A DNA stretch of 64,000 nt from Actinomycetospora soli. GTDB taxonomy: Bacteria; Actinomycetota; Actinomycetes; Mycobacteriales; Pseudonocardiaceae. The stretch lies in contig NZ_JAJNDA010000003.1 of assembly GCF_021026295.1 (NCBI RefSeq), forward strand, positions 124,001-188,000. Reading direction: 5' to 3'. This document shows positions 44,001 through 50,706 of the stretch, in pieces. Under the pieces are notes generated by a model that did no database searches, was not told the origin of the DNA, and was given only the letters and a program-made list of their open reading frames with translations. Position 1 is the first letter of the stretch; every line of letters starts with the position of its first letter. A program made the position numbers and the translations under genes.

Positions 44001-44051
44001 CCCCGCTGTGCGCAGCGACTCGTACAGCCCCTCGTCCACTCCCCCAGGCAC
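41013..44051 (-). CDS. PLD nuclease-DEAD helicase-DUF3427 fusion
   Basis: 1012 residues from GTG 44051; GTG 44039 is another candidate start, with GGGGGA directly before it. A phospholipase-D-type domain comes first: LHAKAWLFRRDSG followed by VGSSNLSKSAL (about 205-230), one HKD motif, so an active site would need a dimer. SF2 helicase motifs follow: LVVAATGTGKTVVAALDY (about 330), VAVIDEFHHAEAPSY (about 415), LGLTATPDRADG, LYNEGVDLP and LQQLGRGLRRAQDK (about 620). The rest (about 640-980) fits DUF3427. This architecture is common in restriction-type islands and in DISARM-like loci, where DrmC is also a PLD protein. Likely role: DNA translocation with nucleolytic cleavage. It is transcribed toward the small AbiEii-type pair, away from the gene at 44152. 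Confidence 0.87.
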   Translation of the reverse strand: MPGGVDEGLYESLRTAGLERRLEALPDDAAVFRPLDAAAAPDVLARHVAEVVRRALSANGDDTRRRDVVNQVLTLLQAQDDDAITKLEQLLAISVAPGVYKVRPAMPLSDTALLTNTKDEPSLGAELQAEIASADRVDLLCAFVKWHGMRLLTDQLDDLKRRGKPLRVITTTYLGGTERRAVDELIRRYGAEVRIRYESDATRLHAKAWLFRRDSGFDTGYVGSSNLSKSALVDGLEWNVRISSVATPALVRKFEATFDTYWNSPDFRAYDPDRDADLLDRALGAQAGGSANILELSGLDVLPRPHQEHILEALEAERFRGHHRNLVVAATGTGKTVVAALDYRRLGGADKSLLFVAHRKELLEQARRTYREVLGNGTFGEFLVGGQRPTQWKHVFASVQSLRDVNLDHYDVAVIDEFHHAEAPSYKSLLDRLDCTELLGLTATPDRADGVDVRDFFGGRVAVEIGLGEALEQDLLCPFHYFGVADNTDLRSIEWKRGSYDTDALDRVYTGNDARTRIVLNALRDRVTDVGRMRALGFCVSVAHARYMAEAFTTAGVPARAVTGETAAHDRASAAADLRDHKVAVLFTVDLYNEGVDLPFVDTVLFLRPTQSATIFLQQLGRGLRRAQDKAVLTVLDFIGAHRREFRFDVRYRALTGSSRKGLVDDIKQGFPYLPSGCRLILDRVAQEVVLDNVNQGLRGGRKALVDDIRSHGDLSLLGYLRESGHELPDVYGRPGESWTALRRDAGFPTADPGPREAELLKRVSSLVHVDDLERASTYMRLMLPTGPRLADLSASERVMAHMLVYTVWPDLGGHASIDDALDTLRQHPSFVREAMTLMRLGADEARVVPGDLGIPGVELRSHCTYRRDEILAGIGWADGTRKTRGQAAGVVYSEVTNVDALLVTLRKEDKEFAPSTRYRDYPISADLFHWESQNSTTTTSVVGRRYLDGTSHALLFTRAARNDAFGGGAPFVCLGTATAVEYHGERPISITWRLTRPMPHLVLASAAVDAA

Positions 44052-44151
44052 GGCCGCAGCCTGCCACGGTGGCCTCGCCCGTCGACGGGCGAGGTCTGTA
44101 ACGAGATCTCCACCTGAGCGATGTCCGGTTCAGACCTTGATCGGAGGATCG

Positions 44152-44655
44152 GTGACCCTCGAGACCCTTCTCGCTCAACCAACTGCGCAAGTCGCAGACC
44201 CTCGTCTGACGAGCATCATCGCGGCCGTGGAGGCGGGCGAGGCGTGCCCCGGCGTCATCAACCTGCTGGTCGGGAGCTGGCTTATCCAGGGCCGCCCGGT
44301 CAGCTCGGAGACCTTCCTCCAGGCGTCGTTCGACTCCATGTGCCAGTCCGTGCTCGCCGTGAAGCAACCTCGCCGATCACGGATCTCAGAGGCTGAGCGA
44401 GTCCAGCGCGCGCAGGAGGCCGTCGCCCCAGGGTTCGCCGCCGTCGAAGCGCCGGAGGCTGACCCCGACACCTTGTGCCTCGTGGACGTCTCCCTGGCCG
44501 CCAGCACCGGGCCGTCCCTGCACCCGCCGGCTATCCGCGTGGCGGCGTCGTCTGTCATGGCGTGGTGGATCACGGACTTCGAGGTTCGTGAGGAGAGAGC
44601 GCGGGGCACGGGTGTGGGGGTCGGCGTCGGGGTGGAGTTCGTCTACGAGGTCTGA
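44152..44655 (+). CDS. Hypothetical protein, divergent from the PLD helicase
   Basis: 167 residues from GTG 44152, with CGGAGG 5 bases upstream; the ORF extends further 5' but that part has no ribosome-binding site. The N-terminal half is helical (LTSIIAAVEAGEACPGVINL, then ETFLQASFDSMCQSVLAV). The C-terminal half is beta-rich and ends in an alternating Gly/Val segment before EFVYEV. No catalytic or binding motif is recognised. It is separated by 100 bases from the divergent PLD/DUF3427 helicase and may share a regulatory region with it. Function unknown. Confidence 0.6.
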   Translation: MTLETLLAQPTAQVADPRLTSIIAAVEAGEACPGVINLLVGSWLIQGRPVSSETFLQASFDSMCQSVLAVKQPRRSRISEAERVQRAQEAVAPGFAAVEAPEADPDTLCLVDVSLAASTGPSLHPPAIRVAASSVMAWWITDFEVREERARGTGVGVGVGVEFVYEV

Positions 44656-44743
44656 TTCGACGCCGAGATCACCTGGACGTGCGCACGCCCGGCTGGTTGC
44701 CGAAGCGGCCGCGGCTGTCGGGTGCAGCCGCTACGGTGATGCC

Positions 44744-45067
44744 GTGACCACGTCGACGTCCCCTCGCCCCGAGCGGCGAGGCTCGCTGGCGCGAGGCGCG
44801 TCGCCCGCCTCGATCCGGGCAGCGCTGTTGCCCGAGGACAAGACCGTCTTCGACGCCGCCTACGAAGACGCTCTCGAGAGGGCCCGCCGGGACTATGACC
44901 TCGCGGCCCTCCACGACACCCTCGAGAACTGGCGCAGACAGGCCATCGCGCAGTCTGATCCCGAGGCTTTCCGGCTGATGGTCCGTCGCGCGGCAGCGTT
45001 CTTCAGCGGCGAACCAGTGCCCTCCGACGAGCCCTTCGCTGTCACCCGAGCCAAGGCTGGCATGTAG
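44744..45067 (+). CDS. DUF6247 family protein, likely antitoxin
   Basis: 107 residues from GTG 44744; the longer ORF upstream has no coding signal. It carries the DUF6247 pattern: ASPASIRAALLPEDKTVFD, then LHDTLENWRRQAIAQSDPE, and ends DEPFAVTRAKAGM. The family is actinobacterial, helical and often sits directly before a small RelE-like ORF, as here (3-base gap). That context supports an antitoxin role, though I know of no biochemical proof. A paralogue lies at 45353-45673; the two share the C-terminal V-T-R-A-K-A-G-M ending and the LE-x-WRR-x-A core, so they arose by duplication. Confidence 0.75.
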   Translation: MTTSTSPRPERRGSLARGASPASIRAALLPEDKTVFDAAYEDALERARRDYDLAALHDTLENWRRQAIAQSDPEAFRLMVRRAAAFFSGEPVPSDEPFAVTRAKAGM

Positions 45068-45070
45068 CGG

Positions 45071-45337
45071 GTGTACCGGGTCGAGCCGGTCGGCGAGGAC
45101 ATCGCTGCCGCTATCGATGACCTGCCCGAGCGGTTCCCCGCGGCGTTCGCGGAGCTGCGTGTCGCGTTGGAAGTCGCTCCGTGGAGTGTCGGCGAGCCAT
45201 ACCACCCGGCCAATCCCTCCGGCTCTCGATCCGCCGCCTTCGGACCGGACGAGCGCGGGTTGGTGGTCTTCGCGGTCGAGGACAGAGATCGGCGAGTTGT
45301 CTGGCTCTGGTCAGTGCTCGTTGCTCCCGAGGAGTGA
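45071..45337 (+). CDS. Small RelE-like protein, likely toxin
   Basis: 88 residues from GTG 45071, which starts 3 bases after the DUF6247 gene. It has the strand-helix-strand outline of RelE/ParE toxins: YRVEPVGEDIAAAIDDLP, a helix (FPAAFAELRVALEVAP), then RGLVVFAVEDRDRRVVWLWS at the C-terminal sheet. Length matches RelE-type toxins (80-100 residues). Catalytic residues of mRNA-cleaving RelE (K, R, Y) cannot be assigned with confidence. Location directly after a DUF6247 gene is the usual arrangement in Pseudonocardia-like genomes. Most likely a ribosome-dependent RNase or gyrase-type toxin; the target cannot be inferred. Confidence 0.65.
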   Translation: MYRVEPVGEDIAAAIDDLPERFPAAFAELRVALEVAPWSVGEPYHPANPSGSRSAAFGPDERGLVVFAVEDRDRRVVWLWSVLVAPEE

Positions 45338-45352
45338 GGTCATCTTCTTGCC

Positions 45353-45673
45353 ATGACAGAAGCCGAGAACCTGCACCACGAAGGCTCTCCTGCCCGTCAC
45401 CCGTTTGCTCCGGGTGCAAGCGAGACCGCGGTTCGAGACGCCCTCCGACCGGAGGATCGGTCACGGTTCGACGACGCTGCCAGGGCAGCCCGCGAGTCGG
45501 GAGATGGCGGCGCGGTCGCTCGCACTCTCGAGCAATGGCGGCGCGTGGCCGTCGTGCAGCGCGACCCGGAGCAGTTCGTGCGGATCGCACGGCGCGTCGC
45601 CGAGCAGCGAACCGGGCAGCCCAGCCCACCGGACGAGCCTTTGGATGTGACGCGGGCGAAAGCGGGGATGTGA
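45353..45673 (+). CDS. Second DUF6247 family protein
   Basis: 106 residues from ATG 45353, 15 bases after the RelE-like gene. It matches DUF6247: ETAVRDALRPEDRSRFDDAA, then RTLEQWRRVAVVQRDPEQF, ending DEPLDVTRAKAGM. It is a paralogue of the protein at 44744-45067. The stretch antitoxin-toxin-antitoxin on one strand suggests a duplicated module whose second toxin has been lost, or two antitoxins for one toxin. No toxin-like ORF follows: the next gene is on the opposite strand. Confidence 0.75.
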   Translation: MTEAENLHHEGSPARHPFAPGASETAVRDALRPEDRSRFDDAARAARESGDGGAVARTLEQWRRVAVVQRDPEQFVRIARRVAEQRTGQPSPPDEPLDVTRAKAGM

Positions 45674-45691
45674 GCTGAGGCGGCGGCCCCG

Positions 45692-46183
45692 TCAGCCTGC
45701 TGGGCAGGTCGGCCCGGGCTCGTAGCCCATCCGACGGCAGGCCTGGGCGTACGTCTCGCCATTGGCGTCGCGCATGCCGCGGTGGTCCTCGACCAGCGTC
45801 CGGTCATCGGCTTCCTGGTAGACGCGTACGGGCACCGGACATCGCCCGGTCTGCTCGCCGATCGAATTGATCGTCGCGTTGTCGCGCGGGTCGTTCGTGT
45901 AGTCGATGCGGTTCGTGCATCGGCTCGCGTCGACCGAGGCGGTCCTCGACCTGGTGGTCGTCGTCGCCGAACGCTTCGTCGGCGTGGTCGTTGTGGTCGA
46001 CGGCGGCTCGCTGCTCGACGCCGCGTGTGTCGAGCTCGCGGGTGCCATGGTCCGCGGCGCCGCAGCGACCGTGGCTGAGGGCACCACCGTGTCGGCCCTC
46101 GCGATCTGGACGCAGGCGCCGATAGCGATCGCAACAGTGACGGCGACAAGGACTCCTGCCACCCAGCTACGGAGCTCCGTCAT
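45692..46183 (-). CDS. Exported, probable lipoprotein with Thr-rich linker
   Basis: 163 residues from ATG 46183. The N-terminal hydrophobic stretch (VAGVLVAVTVAIAIGAC) ends in IGAC, which resembles a lipobox with Cys24; a plain membrane anchor is the alternative. A Ser/Thr/Pro-rich linker of ~50 residues (including EPPSTTTTTPTKRS) leads to a compact C-terminal domain with four Cys (ASRCTNRID, TGRCPVPVRV, QACRRMGYE, PTCPAG), likely two disulfides. It looks like an exported cell-surface protein with a small disulfide-bonded domain. The segment NDPRDNATINSIGEQTGRCP is found in actinobacterial surface proteins of unknown function. It is convergent with the second DUF6247 gene. Confidence 0.7.
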   Translation of the reverse strand: MTELRSWVAGVLVAVTVAIAIGACVQIARADTVVPSATVAAAPRTMAPASSTHAASSSEPPSTTTTTPTKRSATTTTRSRTASVDASRCTNRIDYTNDPRDNATINSIGEQTGRCPVPVRVYQEADDRTLVEDHRGMRDANGETYAQACRRMGYEPGPTCPAG

Positions 46184-46327
46184 GTCGGACCCATCGCGCT
46201 CGCAACGGCGTCGGGTTAGCCGAGCCGTGCACGTTCACTCGGGCGGACGCCCTCGCGTGCGGAGCAGTAACGGATCTCTGTGTGTGGCGATGTGTGGGAA
46301 CAACGGAACTGGTGTCGGGGAGGCGTC

Positions 46328-46665
46328 ATGATCGGCGGGTTGGTGGCTCTGGCCGCGGTGGGTCAGCTGTCGAAGAAGGCTGAGGAGCGACGAAAGGCGG
46401 CCGAGGTTGCCGCGCGACGTGAGCGGCGCCGGGCCCAGCCCATCCCGAAGGCGTTCGCCTGGGCCTACTCGGACGAGCAGAAGCGTGACCACGAGCGTTG
46501 GGTCTACGAGAGTCGCTCGCCGCGATGCCGAGCGTCAAGGAGCTCACGGACCGCGCCCGCAACTACGACCGGCTCGGGATGCCCGAGTCCGCGAACGCCA
46601 TGCGGGCTCTCCGCGACATCACCCCGTCGTCGTCTGCCCTCGACCGCATCCGTCGGATGCGCTGA
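46328..46665 (+). pseudogene. Frameshifted small gene, two ORF halves
   Basis: From ATG 46328 the frame reads MIGGLVALAAVGQLSKKAEE and on to DHERWVYES, with good coding character, then becomes Arg/Ser-rich noise. In the frame two bases on, from about 46510, the sequence continues as ESLAAMPSVKELTDRARNYD and LGMPESANAMRALRD, ending at TGA 46663-46665. The two halves join naturally if GAGAG near 46508-46512 has gained two bases or lost one. It would then be a ~112-residue protein with a hydrophobic N-terminus and a charged helical body. It may be a decayed gene, a sequencing error or a phase-variable gene; no slippery heptamer suggests programmed frameshifting. ATG 46525 could alternatively start a separate small ORF. 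Confidence 0.55.
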
Positions 46666-46860
46666 CCTACAGGACGGACCTGCCCGGGGCCGTCGTCGGG
46701 AAGGTGTCACGCGGCGAGCACCCGGGGCGAAGAGCACAGGGCCGGGGGCTCCCACGCGGTCTCTGTAGACGCCGTCGCTCAGCTGGCCATGCTGTCGAAG
46801 TTCTTGGAACCGATCGGCTCCTCGCTCACTCCAAGCGAGTAGAGGAACCGGGAGGTCGAG

Positions 46861-47322
46861 ATGACGACGATCGTGAGAAGAATGGCCGCCACACTGCTGG
46901 CGGCGCTGGCAGTGGCGGCGACGTCCGCAGGAGTGGCGCACGCCGACCCGCGCCCCATCTCCGACGAGGAGTACTTCGGCCTGATCCTGCTGCCGCGGGA
47001 CGAGGACGGCATCGAGGTGCCGGTACGGAACGGCGACCAGACGCTCGGCCACGCGAAAGCGTGCTGGAAGCACAACTTCTGCAGCCTCCGGGCGATCGCT
47101 CTCACGATCCAGGGGAGGCAGAACAAGCAGCCGCCCGAGGGGCCGCGCGTGGTGTACGTCGCGCACGCCGTCGGGGGCGGCTTCGACCTCCGGCTCCGCG
47201 TCGTGGTCGACACGAGCACCTTCACGCGTCGCGGGACGCCTCCTGACGGCCGCCCTACCGGCGTGGTCACCGCCTACTGCGAGGGGATGGAACGCTGCCC
47301 CGACGAACTGAATCGGGCGTGA
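46861..47322 (+). CDS. Secreted hypothetical protein
   Basis: 153 residues from ATG 46861. A Tat-less Sec signal is clear: MTTIVRRM, a hydrophobic core (AATLLAALAVAATSAGVA) and cleavage expected at AHA|DP. The mature domain has four Cys (KACWKHNFCSL, AYCEGMERCP), probably two disulfides. The segment VVYVAHAVGGGFDLRLRVVV suggests a beta-sheet domain. The stop overlaps the following start (GTGA), so the next gene is translationally coupled. Family not recognised; role extracytoplasmic by signal peptide. Confidence 0.7.
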   Translation: MTTIVRRMAATLLAALAVAATSAGVAHADPRPISDEEYFGLILLPRDEDGIEVPVRNGDQTLGHAKACWKHNFCSLRAIALTIQGRQNKQPPEGPRVVYVAHAVGGGFDLRLRVVVDTSTFTRRGTPPDGRPTGVVTAYCEGMERCPDELNRA

Positions 47323-47825
47323 TGCCGGCTCCTAGGGTGTCGCTCGTGCACCTCGTGACCGTGCTCCCCGCCTGGATGATCGCCGACGGCGAGTACGGCG
47401 ACCTCGCGGTCGGACGTGCGGCCGAGTTCGGCTTCGCGTTGGAGCCGGAGTCAGTGGACGTCGGGGCGTTCCCCCCAGGCTTTGCGCAGTCGGGAGACCG
47501 CGTGCCCGTCACGACGATCTCGGGCTCAGTGCTCCGGCCTTCGTCGCAAACGCCGACGATCGTGGACGCGGGGACGCTGATGCCCGTACTGCATGGTGCG
47601 GCTCCGTCCGGCGATGGGGTCCTGGCGCGGGGTCGGCTCGTGGTCGAGCCCCTGTTGTGGTCGTCGGACGGTGTCCTCTGGCCACTTCTCCCAGACGGCG
47701 TCCGGCTCTGGTCCGTGGACCGAATTCGTGAGGTGGCGACGGACAGCACCGACCTCGACATCAGTCCTGCGGTATCCGAGGTGGATCACGACGCCGTCTA
47801 CCTGCTCGACCTCAGCAGACCGTGA
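47319..47825 (+). CDS. Hypothetical protein coupled to secreted protein gene
   Basis: 168 residues from GTG 47319, which overlaps the previous stop; ATG 47322 or GTG 47346 are alternative starts. VTVLPAWMIADGEYGDLAVG at the N-terminus is the most striking segment. The body is beta-rich, with repeated VVEPLL and VLWPLLPDGV stretches and no Cys. No signal peptide is evident from the GTG 47346 start. I do not recognise the family. Coupling suggests it works with or protects against the preceding secreted protein, but this is only positional. Confidence 0.55.
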   Translation: MMPAPRVSLVHLVTVLPAWMIADGEYGDLAVGRAAEFGFALEPESVDVGAFPPGFAQSGDRVPVTTISGSVLRPSSQTPTIVDAGTLMPVLHGAAPSGDGVLARGRLVVEPLLWSSDGVLWPLLPDGVRLWSVDRIREVATDSTDLDISPAVSEVDHDAVYLLDLSRP

Positions 47826-47860
47826 GTCCAACTCTCACCTGAGCCCCGTTGTCATAGTGC

Positions 47861-48943
47861 TCACGAGGCGGAGACACCTCGCGCGAAGCCCGTCACGTCC
47901 CGGACCGCCTCGGCGTACACCTCCGGCATCGCGTTCTGGAAGAGCAGCTCGCCGACGTGGCACAGGCCGAGGTTGATCTTCCCGACCGACGGGACACCCG
48001 CCGCCACCAGCAGCCGGTGGTAGGCGAGGCCCTCGTCGCGCAGGGGGTCGCACTCGTTGACCGAGATGACGTGCGGGGGCAGGCCGCCGAGGTCGGCCGG
48101 CTCGGCGCGGGAGGGCCAGCAGGTGGGGTCGTCGACGTTCTCGCCGTCCGGGTCGTAGACCTCTGCGAGCAGCGGGAACAGCGCCCGGTCCAGCCAGTAC
48201 TTGTCGTTCTCCCACAGCGAGTGCAGCTCCGCGGGCGGTTCGTCCCAGGTGCCCAGGATGTACGGGCACTGCGCGTAAACGCCGGCGATCTCCCCCACCC
48301 ACCCCTCCCGGCGCGCCTTGATCGCCACCGCGAGGGACAGGTTGGCGCCGCCGGAGTCGCCCGTGACGACGATGCGGGTGCCGCCCAGCTCGGCGAGGTT
48401 CGCGTGCACCCAGCGGATGGCCGCGGCGCAGTCGTCGAGTCCGGTCGGGAACGGGTTGGCGCCGGCGGCCCCTCCAGCGTTGCGGTAGTCCACCCCGACG
48501 ACGACCGCGCCCGCCTTCGCCATCTCGTCGCGCCAGTGCACGTAGAGCGGGCCCGTGGCCGACAGCATCACCATGCCGCCGCCGTGGATCTGGACGATCA
48601 CCGGCAGCGGCCCGTCGACGCCGTCCGGCCGGTGCACGTGCAGGGCGATCTCGTGCCCGTCCCGGGTCACCGCCCGGACCTCGCGGGACACCCCGTCCAC
48701 CGGCTTCAGGTCCTGGGCGAGCACAGTGAAGAGGCCCTCGAAGGCCTCCTCGGCCGCGACGCTGAACCCGAGCAGGGTCTCGCGACCGGCGTCCGCGGTG
48801 AGCGGATTCGGCGCGGGATGGTCGAGCGCTCCGAGCGCCCCGAACACGGCGACCATCCGGGGATCGGAGCGCGGGTCGGTGCCGAGCGTGAGGGCGGGAT
48901 CGCCGAGCCGGCCCGGAGGGACGTGCGGGGTGCCCGTGGTCAT
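47861..48943 (-). CDS. Alpha/beta hydrolase, HSL-type esterase
   Basis: 360 residues from ATG 48943, with GAGGAGA 6 bases upstream; the ORF extends upstream without such a site. The oxyanion-hole motif is QIHGGGMVM, and the nucleophile elbow is VTGDSGGANLS (Ser as nucleophile, GDSGG instead of the usual GDSAG). The acid is probably in ISVNECDPLRDEG and the His in LGLCHVGELL. These mark the hormone-sensitive-lipase/acetyl-hydrolase family (esterases for short acyl or phenolic esters). The N-terminal ~80 residues form the family's cap region. The protein lacks a signal peptide, so it is cytoplasmic. The substrate cannot be deduced. It is convergent with the upstream coupled pair and monocistronic as far as seen. 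Confidence 0.87.
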   Translation of the reverse strand: MTTGTPHVPPGRLGDPALTLGTDPRSDPRMVAVFGALGALDHPAPNPLTADAGRETLLGFSVAAEEAFEGLFTVLAQDLKPVDGVSREVRAVTRDGHEIALHVHRPDGVDGPLPVIVQIHGGGMVMLSATGPLYVHWRDEMAKAGAVVVGVDYRNAGGAAGANPFPTGLDDCAAAIRWVHANLAELGGTRIVVTGDSGGANLSLAVAIKARREGWVGEIAGVYAQCPYILGTWDEPPAELHSLWENDKYWLDRALFPLLAEVYDPDGENVDDPTCWPSRAEPADLGGLPPHVISVNECDPLRDEGLAYHRLLVAAGVPSVGKINLGLCHVGELLFQNAMPEVYAEAVRDVTGFARGVSAS

Positions 48944-49274
48944 CGGCTTCTCCTCGGCGAGCGGCTCGACAGTGTCCGAGAAGCGTGGCGCAGCCCGATC
49001 GACACCGTCAACGAGCTCGTCGTGCCGCGCGGACCCGTCGAGAAGGCCGAGCCTGGCACCCGAGGCGACATCCGAGAAATCTCGGGCGGTCTGACCCGCG
49101 TGGTGCCTACTCTCCCCAACCAGACGACGACCGCGACGCGAGAGCAGGGCCGGGCTCGAGGCGGTCCGGGACGACTCGATCGGCCGGTGCCCTGATCGAC
49201 CGGCCGCTCCCACGACTCGACCGCCGGCGGCCGCCACCCACCCACGACCTGTCCAGGTCGAGAAGGGCTCCGAC
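48944..49274. other. Gene-free divergent region with one hairpin
   Basis: 331 bases between the esterase start (minus) and the gene at 49275 (plus). It contains an 8-bp inverted repeat, CGGCCGGT at 49181-49188 and ACCGGCCG at 49199-49206, with a 10-base loop. The remainder shows no ORF with coding character and no recognisable promoter boxes. Confidence 0.45.
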
Positions 49275-49655
49275 ATGACCGATGTTCACGACGGGCAGGT
49301 GTGGAGCTACCGCACCCGTCCCGGCGAGGAGCACTCGCGCCTGCGCGTGCTGCTGACCGACTCCGATCCGGTGCTCGGTCACATCGTGCACGTCAGCGTC
49401 CGCGACGTCGTGATACCGAATTCCTGGTCGGATTCGGGGTACACGACTTGGATCACGCATGTTCCGCTCAGCCAGGAGGCTTTCGAGCGCAGCGCGATCG
49501 ACCTGCTCGGGACCGACCCCGGCGAGCCCGACCTCGAGGGCTACCGGACGTGGCGTGACGAGAACGGAGGGGTGTTCACCCTCTCGCTCGCCGAAGTCGT
49601 CGATCACGTCCAGTACGCCCTGCGCGTGGTTGCTGCTCGCCATGACGAGCCGTGA
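49275..49655 (+). CDS. Small hypothetical protein, immunity-like
   Basis: 126 residues from ATG 49275. The sequence is beta-rich and Trp-containing: DGQVWSYRTRPGEEHSRLRV, then VLGHIVHVSVRDVVIPN and HVPLSQEAFERSAIDLLG, ending in a helical stretch (SLAEVVDHVQYALRVV). The pattern resembles short immunity-type proteins found across Actinomycetota and Proteobacteria beside polymorphic toxins, but no toxin gene is adjacent here. No signal peptide or catalytic motif is seen. The gene stands alone, convergent with the TIGR03086 gene. Function uncertain. Confidence 0.6.
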   Translation: MTDVHDGQVWSYRTRPGEEHSRLRVLLTDSDPVLGHIVHVSVRDVVIPNSWSDSGYTTWITHVPLSQEAFERSAIDLLGTDPGEPDLEGYRTWRDENGGVFTLSLAEVVDHVQYALRVVAARHDEP

Positions 49656-49687
49656 GCGCTCGATGTCGCGATGGCGGTAGAGCTGCG

Positions 49688-50242
49688 TCAGGCGCGTCGA
49701 CCCACGATGGCGAGTAACTCGGCCTGCGGGTCAGTGCTGGACGGCTGGACGGCGGCGTCGAACAGGCCCGGGCCCGTGAGCATGATCGGGCCGGTGCGGA
49801 GGTAGGCCAGCGCCGCCCCCACGGCCTCCGGGTCCAGGTGCTCGTCGAGCCGGGCGCCACGGGTGAGGTCCCACTCGTGCACGGTGAGGTCGACGAGCAT
49901 CTGGACCGCGTACTCCTCGACGGCCAGCCACCCGAACGACGTGTGCACCCGCGCGGCGCTGCCTGACCACGCCGGACGGGACAGCAGGGCGGCGGCGTCC
50001 CACGCGCGGACGGGGTCGTCGCCGACCAGGTCGCCGTCGTACCGGTCCCCGACCTCCTCCATCGACTCCCCCGCCAGCACGTGCGGCGCCCACCGGTGCT
50101 CGAAGCACATGTGGGCCACGAGGTCGCGCACACTCCACTCCGAGCACGGCGTCGGCGACGACCACCGCTCCGCCGGCACCGCGTGCACCCGCGCGCCGAA
50201 GCGGTCCGTGGCGGCGGGGAGGAGCGAGCGGACGTCGTCCAT
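49688..50242 (-). CDS. TIGR03086-type DinB-like metal-binding protein
   Basis: 184 residues from ATG 50242. The helical N-terminus includes PCSEWSVRDLVAHMCFEHRW, the H-containing helix typical of DinB/mycothiol-dependent maleylpyruvate-isomerase-like proteins of the TIGR03086 family. A second His lies in DLTVHEWDLTRG. The family forms a four-helix bundle that binds a divalent metal with three His and may use mycothiol, a thiol specific to Actinomycetota. No exact substrate is known. The gene follows the RidA/NmrA operon on the same strand, separated by a hairpin, so it likely has its own promoter or partial read-through. Confidence 0.8.
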   Translation of the reverse strand: MDDVRSLLPAATDRFGARVHAVPAERWSSPTPCSEWSVRDLVAHMCFEHRWAPHVLAGESMEEVGDRYDGDLVGDDPVRAWDAAALLSRPAWSGSAARVHTSFGWLAVEEYAVQMLVDLTVHEWDLTRGARLDEHLDPEAVGAALAYLRTGPIMLTGPGLFDAAVQPSSTDPQAELLAIVGRRA

Positions 50243-50252
50243 GGCAGGGAAC

Positions 50253-50297
50253 CCTTCCCGACGTCGGGTCGGGCGCGCCAGTCCGTCGTCGGGAAGG
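50253..50297 (-). terminator. 11-bp inverted repeat between RidA and TIGR03086 genes
   Basis: CCTTCCCGACG at 50253-50263 and CGTCGGGAAGG at 50287-50297 are perfectly complementary arms around a 23-base GC-rich loop, directly after the RidA stop. The 5' arm of the transcript ends near the downstream ribosome-binding site, so it could also control translation of the next gene. The right arm matches the recurrent CCGTCGTCGGGAAG motif of this window. Confidence 0.55.
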
Positions 50298-50298
50298 T

Positions 50299-50706
50299 TC
50301 AGGGCAGGACGGCGACCGCGTCGACCTCGACCAGGTAGCCCGGCGCGGCGAGGGCCGTGACGCCGATCCAGGTGCTCGGCTGCTGGAACTCGACGCCCAC
50401 CCTCGCGGCCGCCCGCTCCCTCCCGACGACGAACTGCTCGGCCTTCGTCTCGTCGAGGTCGACGAGGTAGACGACGACCTTCGCGAGGTCGGCCGGCGTC
50501 GCGCCGACCGCCTCGAGCGCGGCGTGGATGTTGAGGTAGGCCTGCTCGGCCTGCGCCGCGACGTCGTCAGGACCGACGAGGGTGCCCTCGAGGTCCCACG
50601 ACACCTGCCCGGCCAGGTAGACGGTGCGCCTGCCCTGGGCGACGGCGACCTGGTGGTGGACGTCGACGCGGTGGACACGGTCGGGGTGGACGAGGTCGAC
50701 GGGCAT
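50299..50706 (-). CDS. RidA family protein
   Basis: 135 residues from ATG 50706, which directly follows the NmrA-type gene's stop (TAG-ATG). RidA-fold features: AVAQGRRTVYLAGQVSWD, then AQAEQAYLNIHAALEAVG and LAKVVVYLVDL, ending in PGYLVEVDAVAVLP. RidA proteins deaminate reactive enamine/imine intermediates formed by PLP enzymes. The Arg that contacts the carboxylate in true RidA (R105) is not at the expected place here (the expected region reads PSTWIGVTALAAPGYLVEVD), so it may belong to a divergent Rid subgroup with another substrate. It is part of the NTF2/SDR/NmrA/RidA operon. Confidence 0.85.
   Translation of the reverse strand: MPVDLVHPDRVHRVDVHHQVAVAQGRRTVYLAGQVSWDLEGTLVGPDDVAAQAEQAYLNIHAALEAVGATPADLAKVVVYLVDLDETKAEQFVVGRERAAARVGVEFQQPSTWIGVTALAAPGYLVEVDAVAVLP

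Noticed and set aside
46503-46530. Programmed ribosomal frameshift in the split small gene
   Set aside because: No slippery heptamer or following stem-loop is evident at GAGAG, so an indel is the simpler explanation.
46407-47246. Plus-strand ORF of 279 codons
   Set aside because: It overlaps the signal-peptide-bearing gene at 46861 in another frame and is Arg/Gly-rich without a ribosome-binding site.
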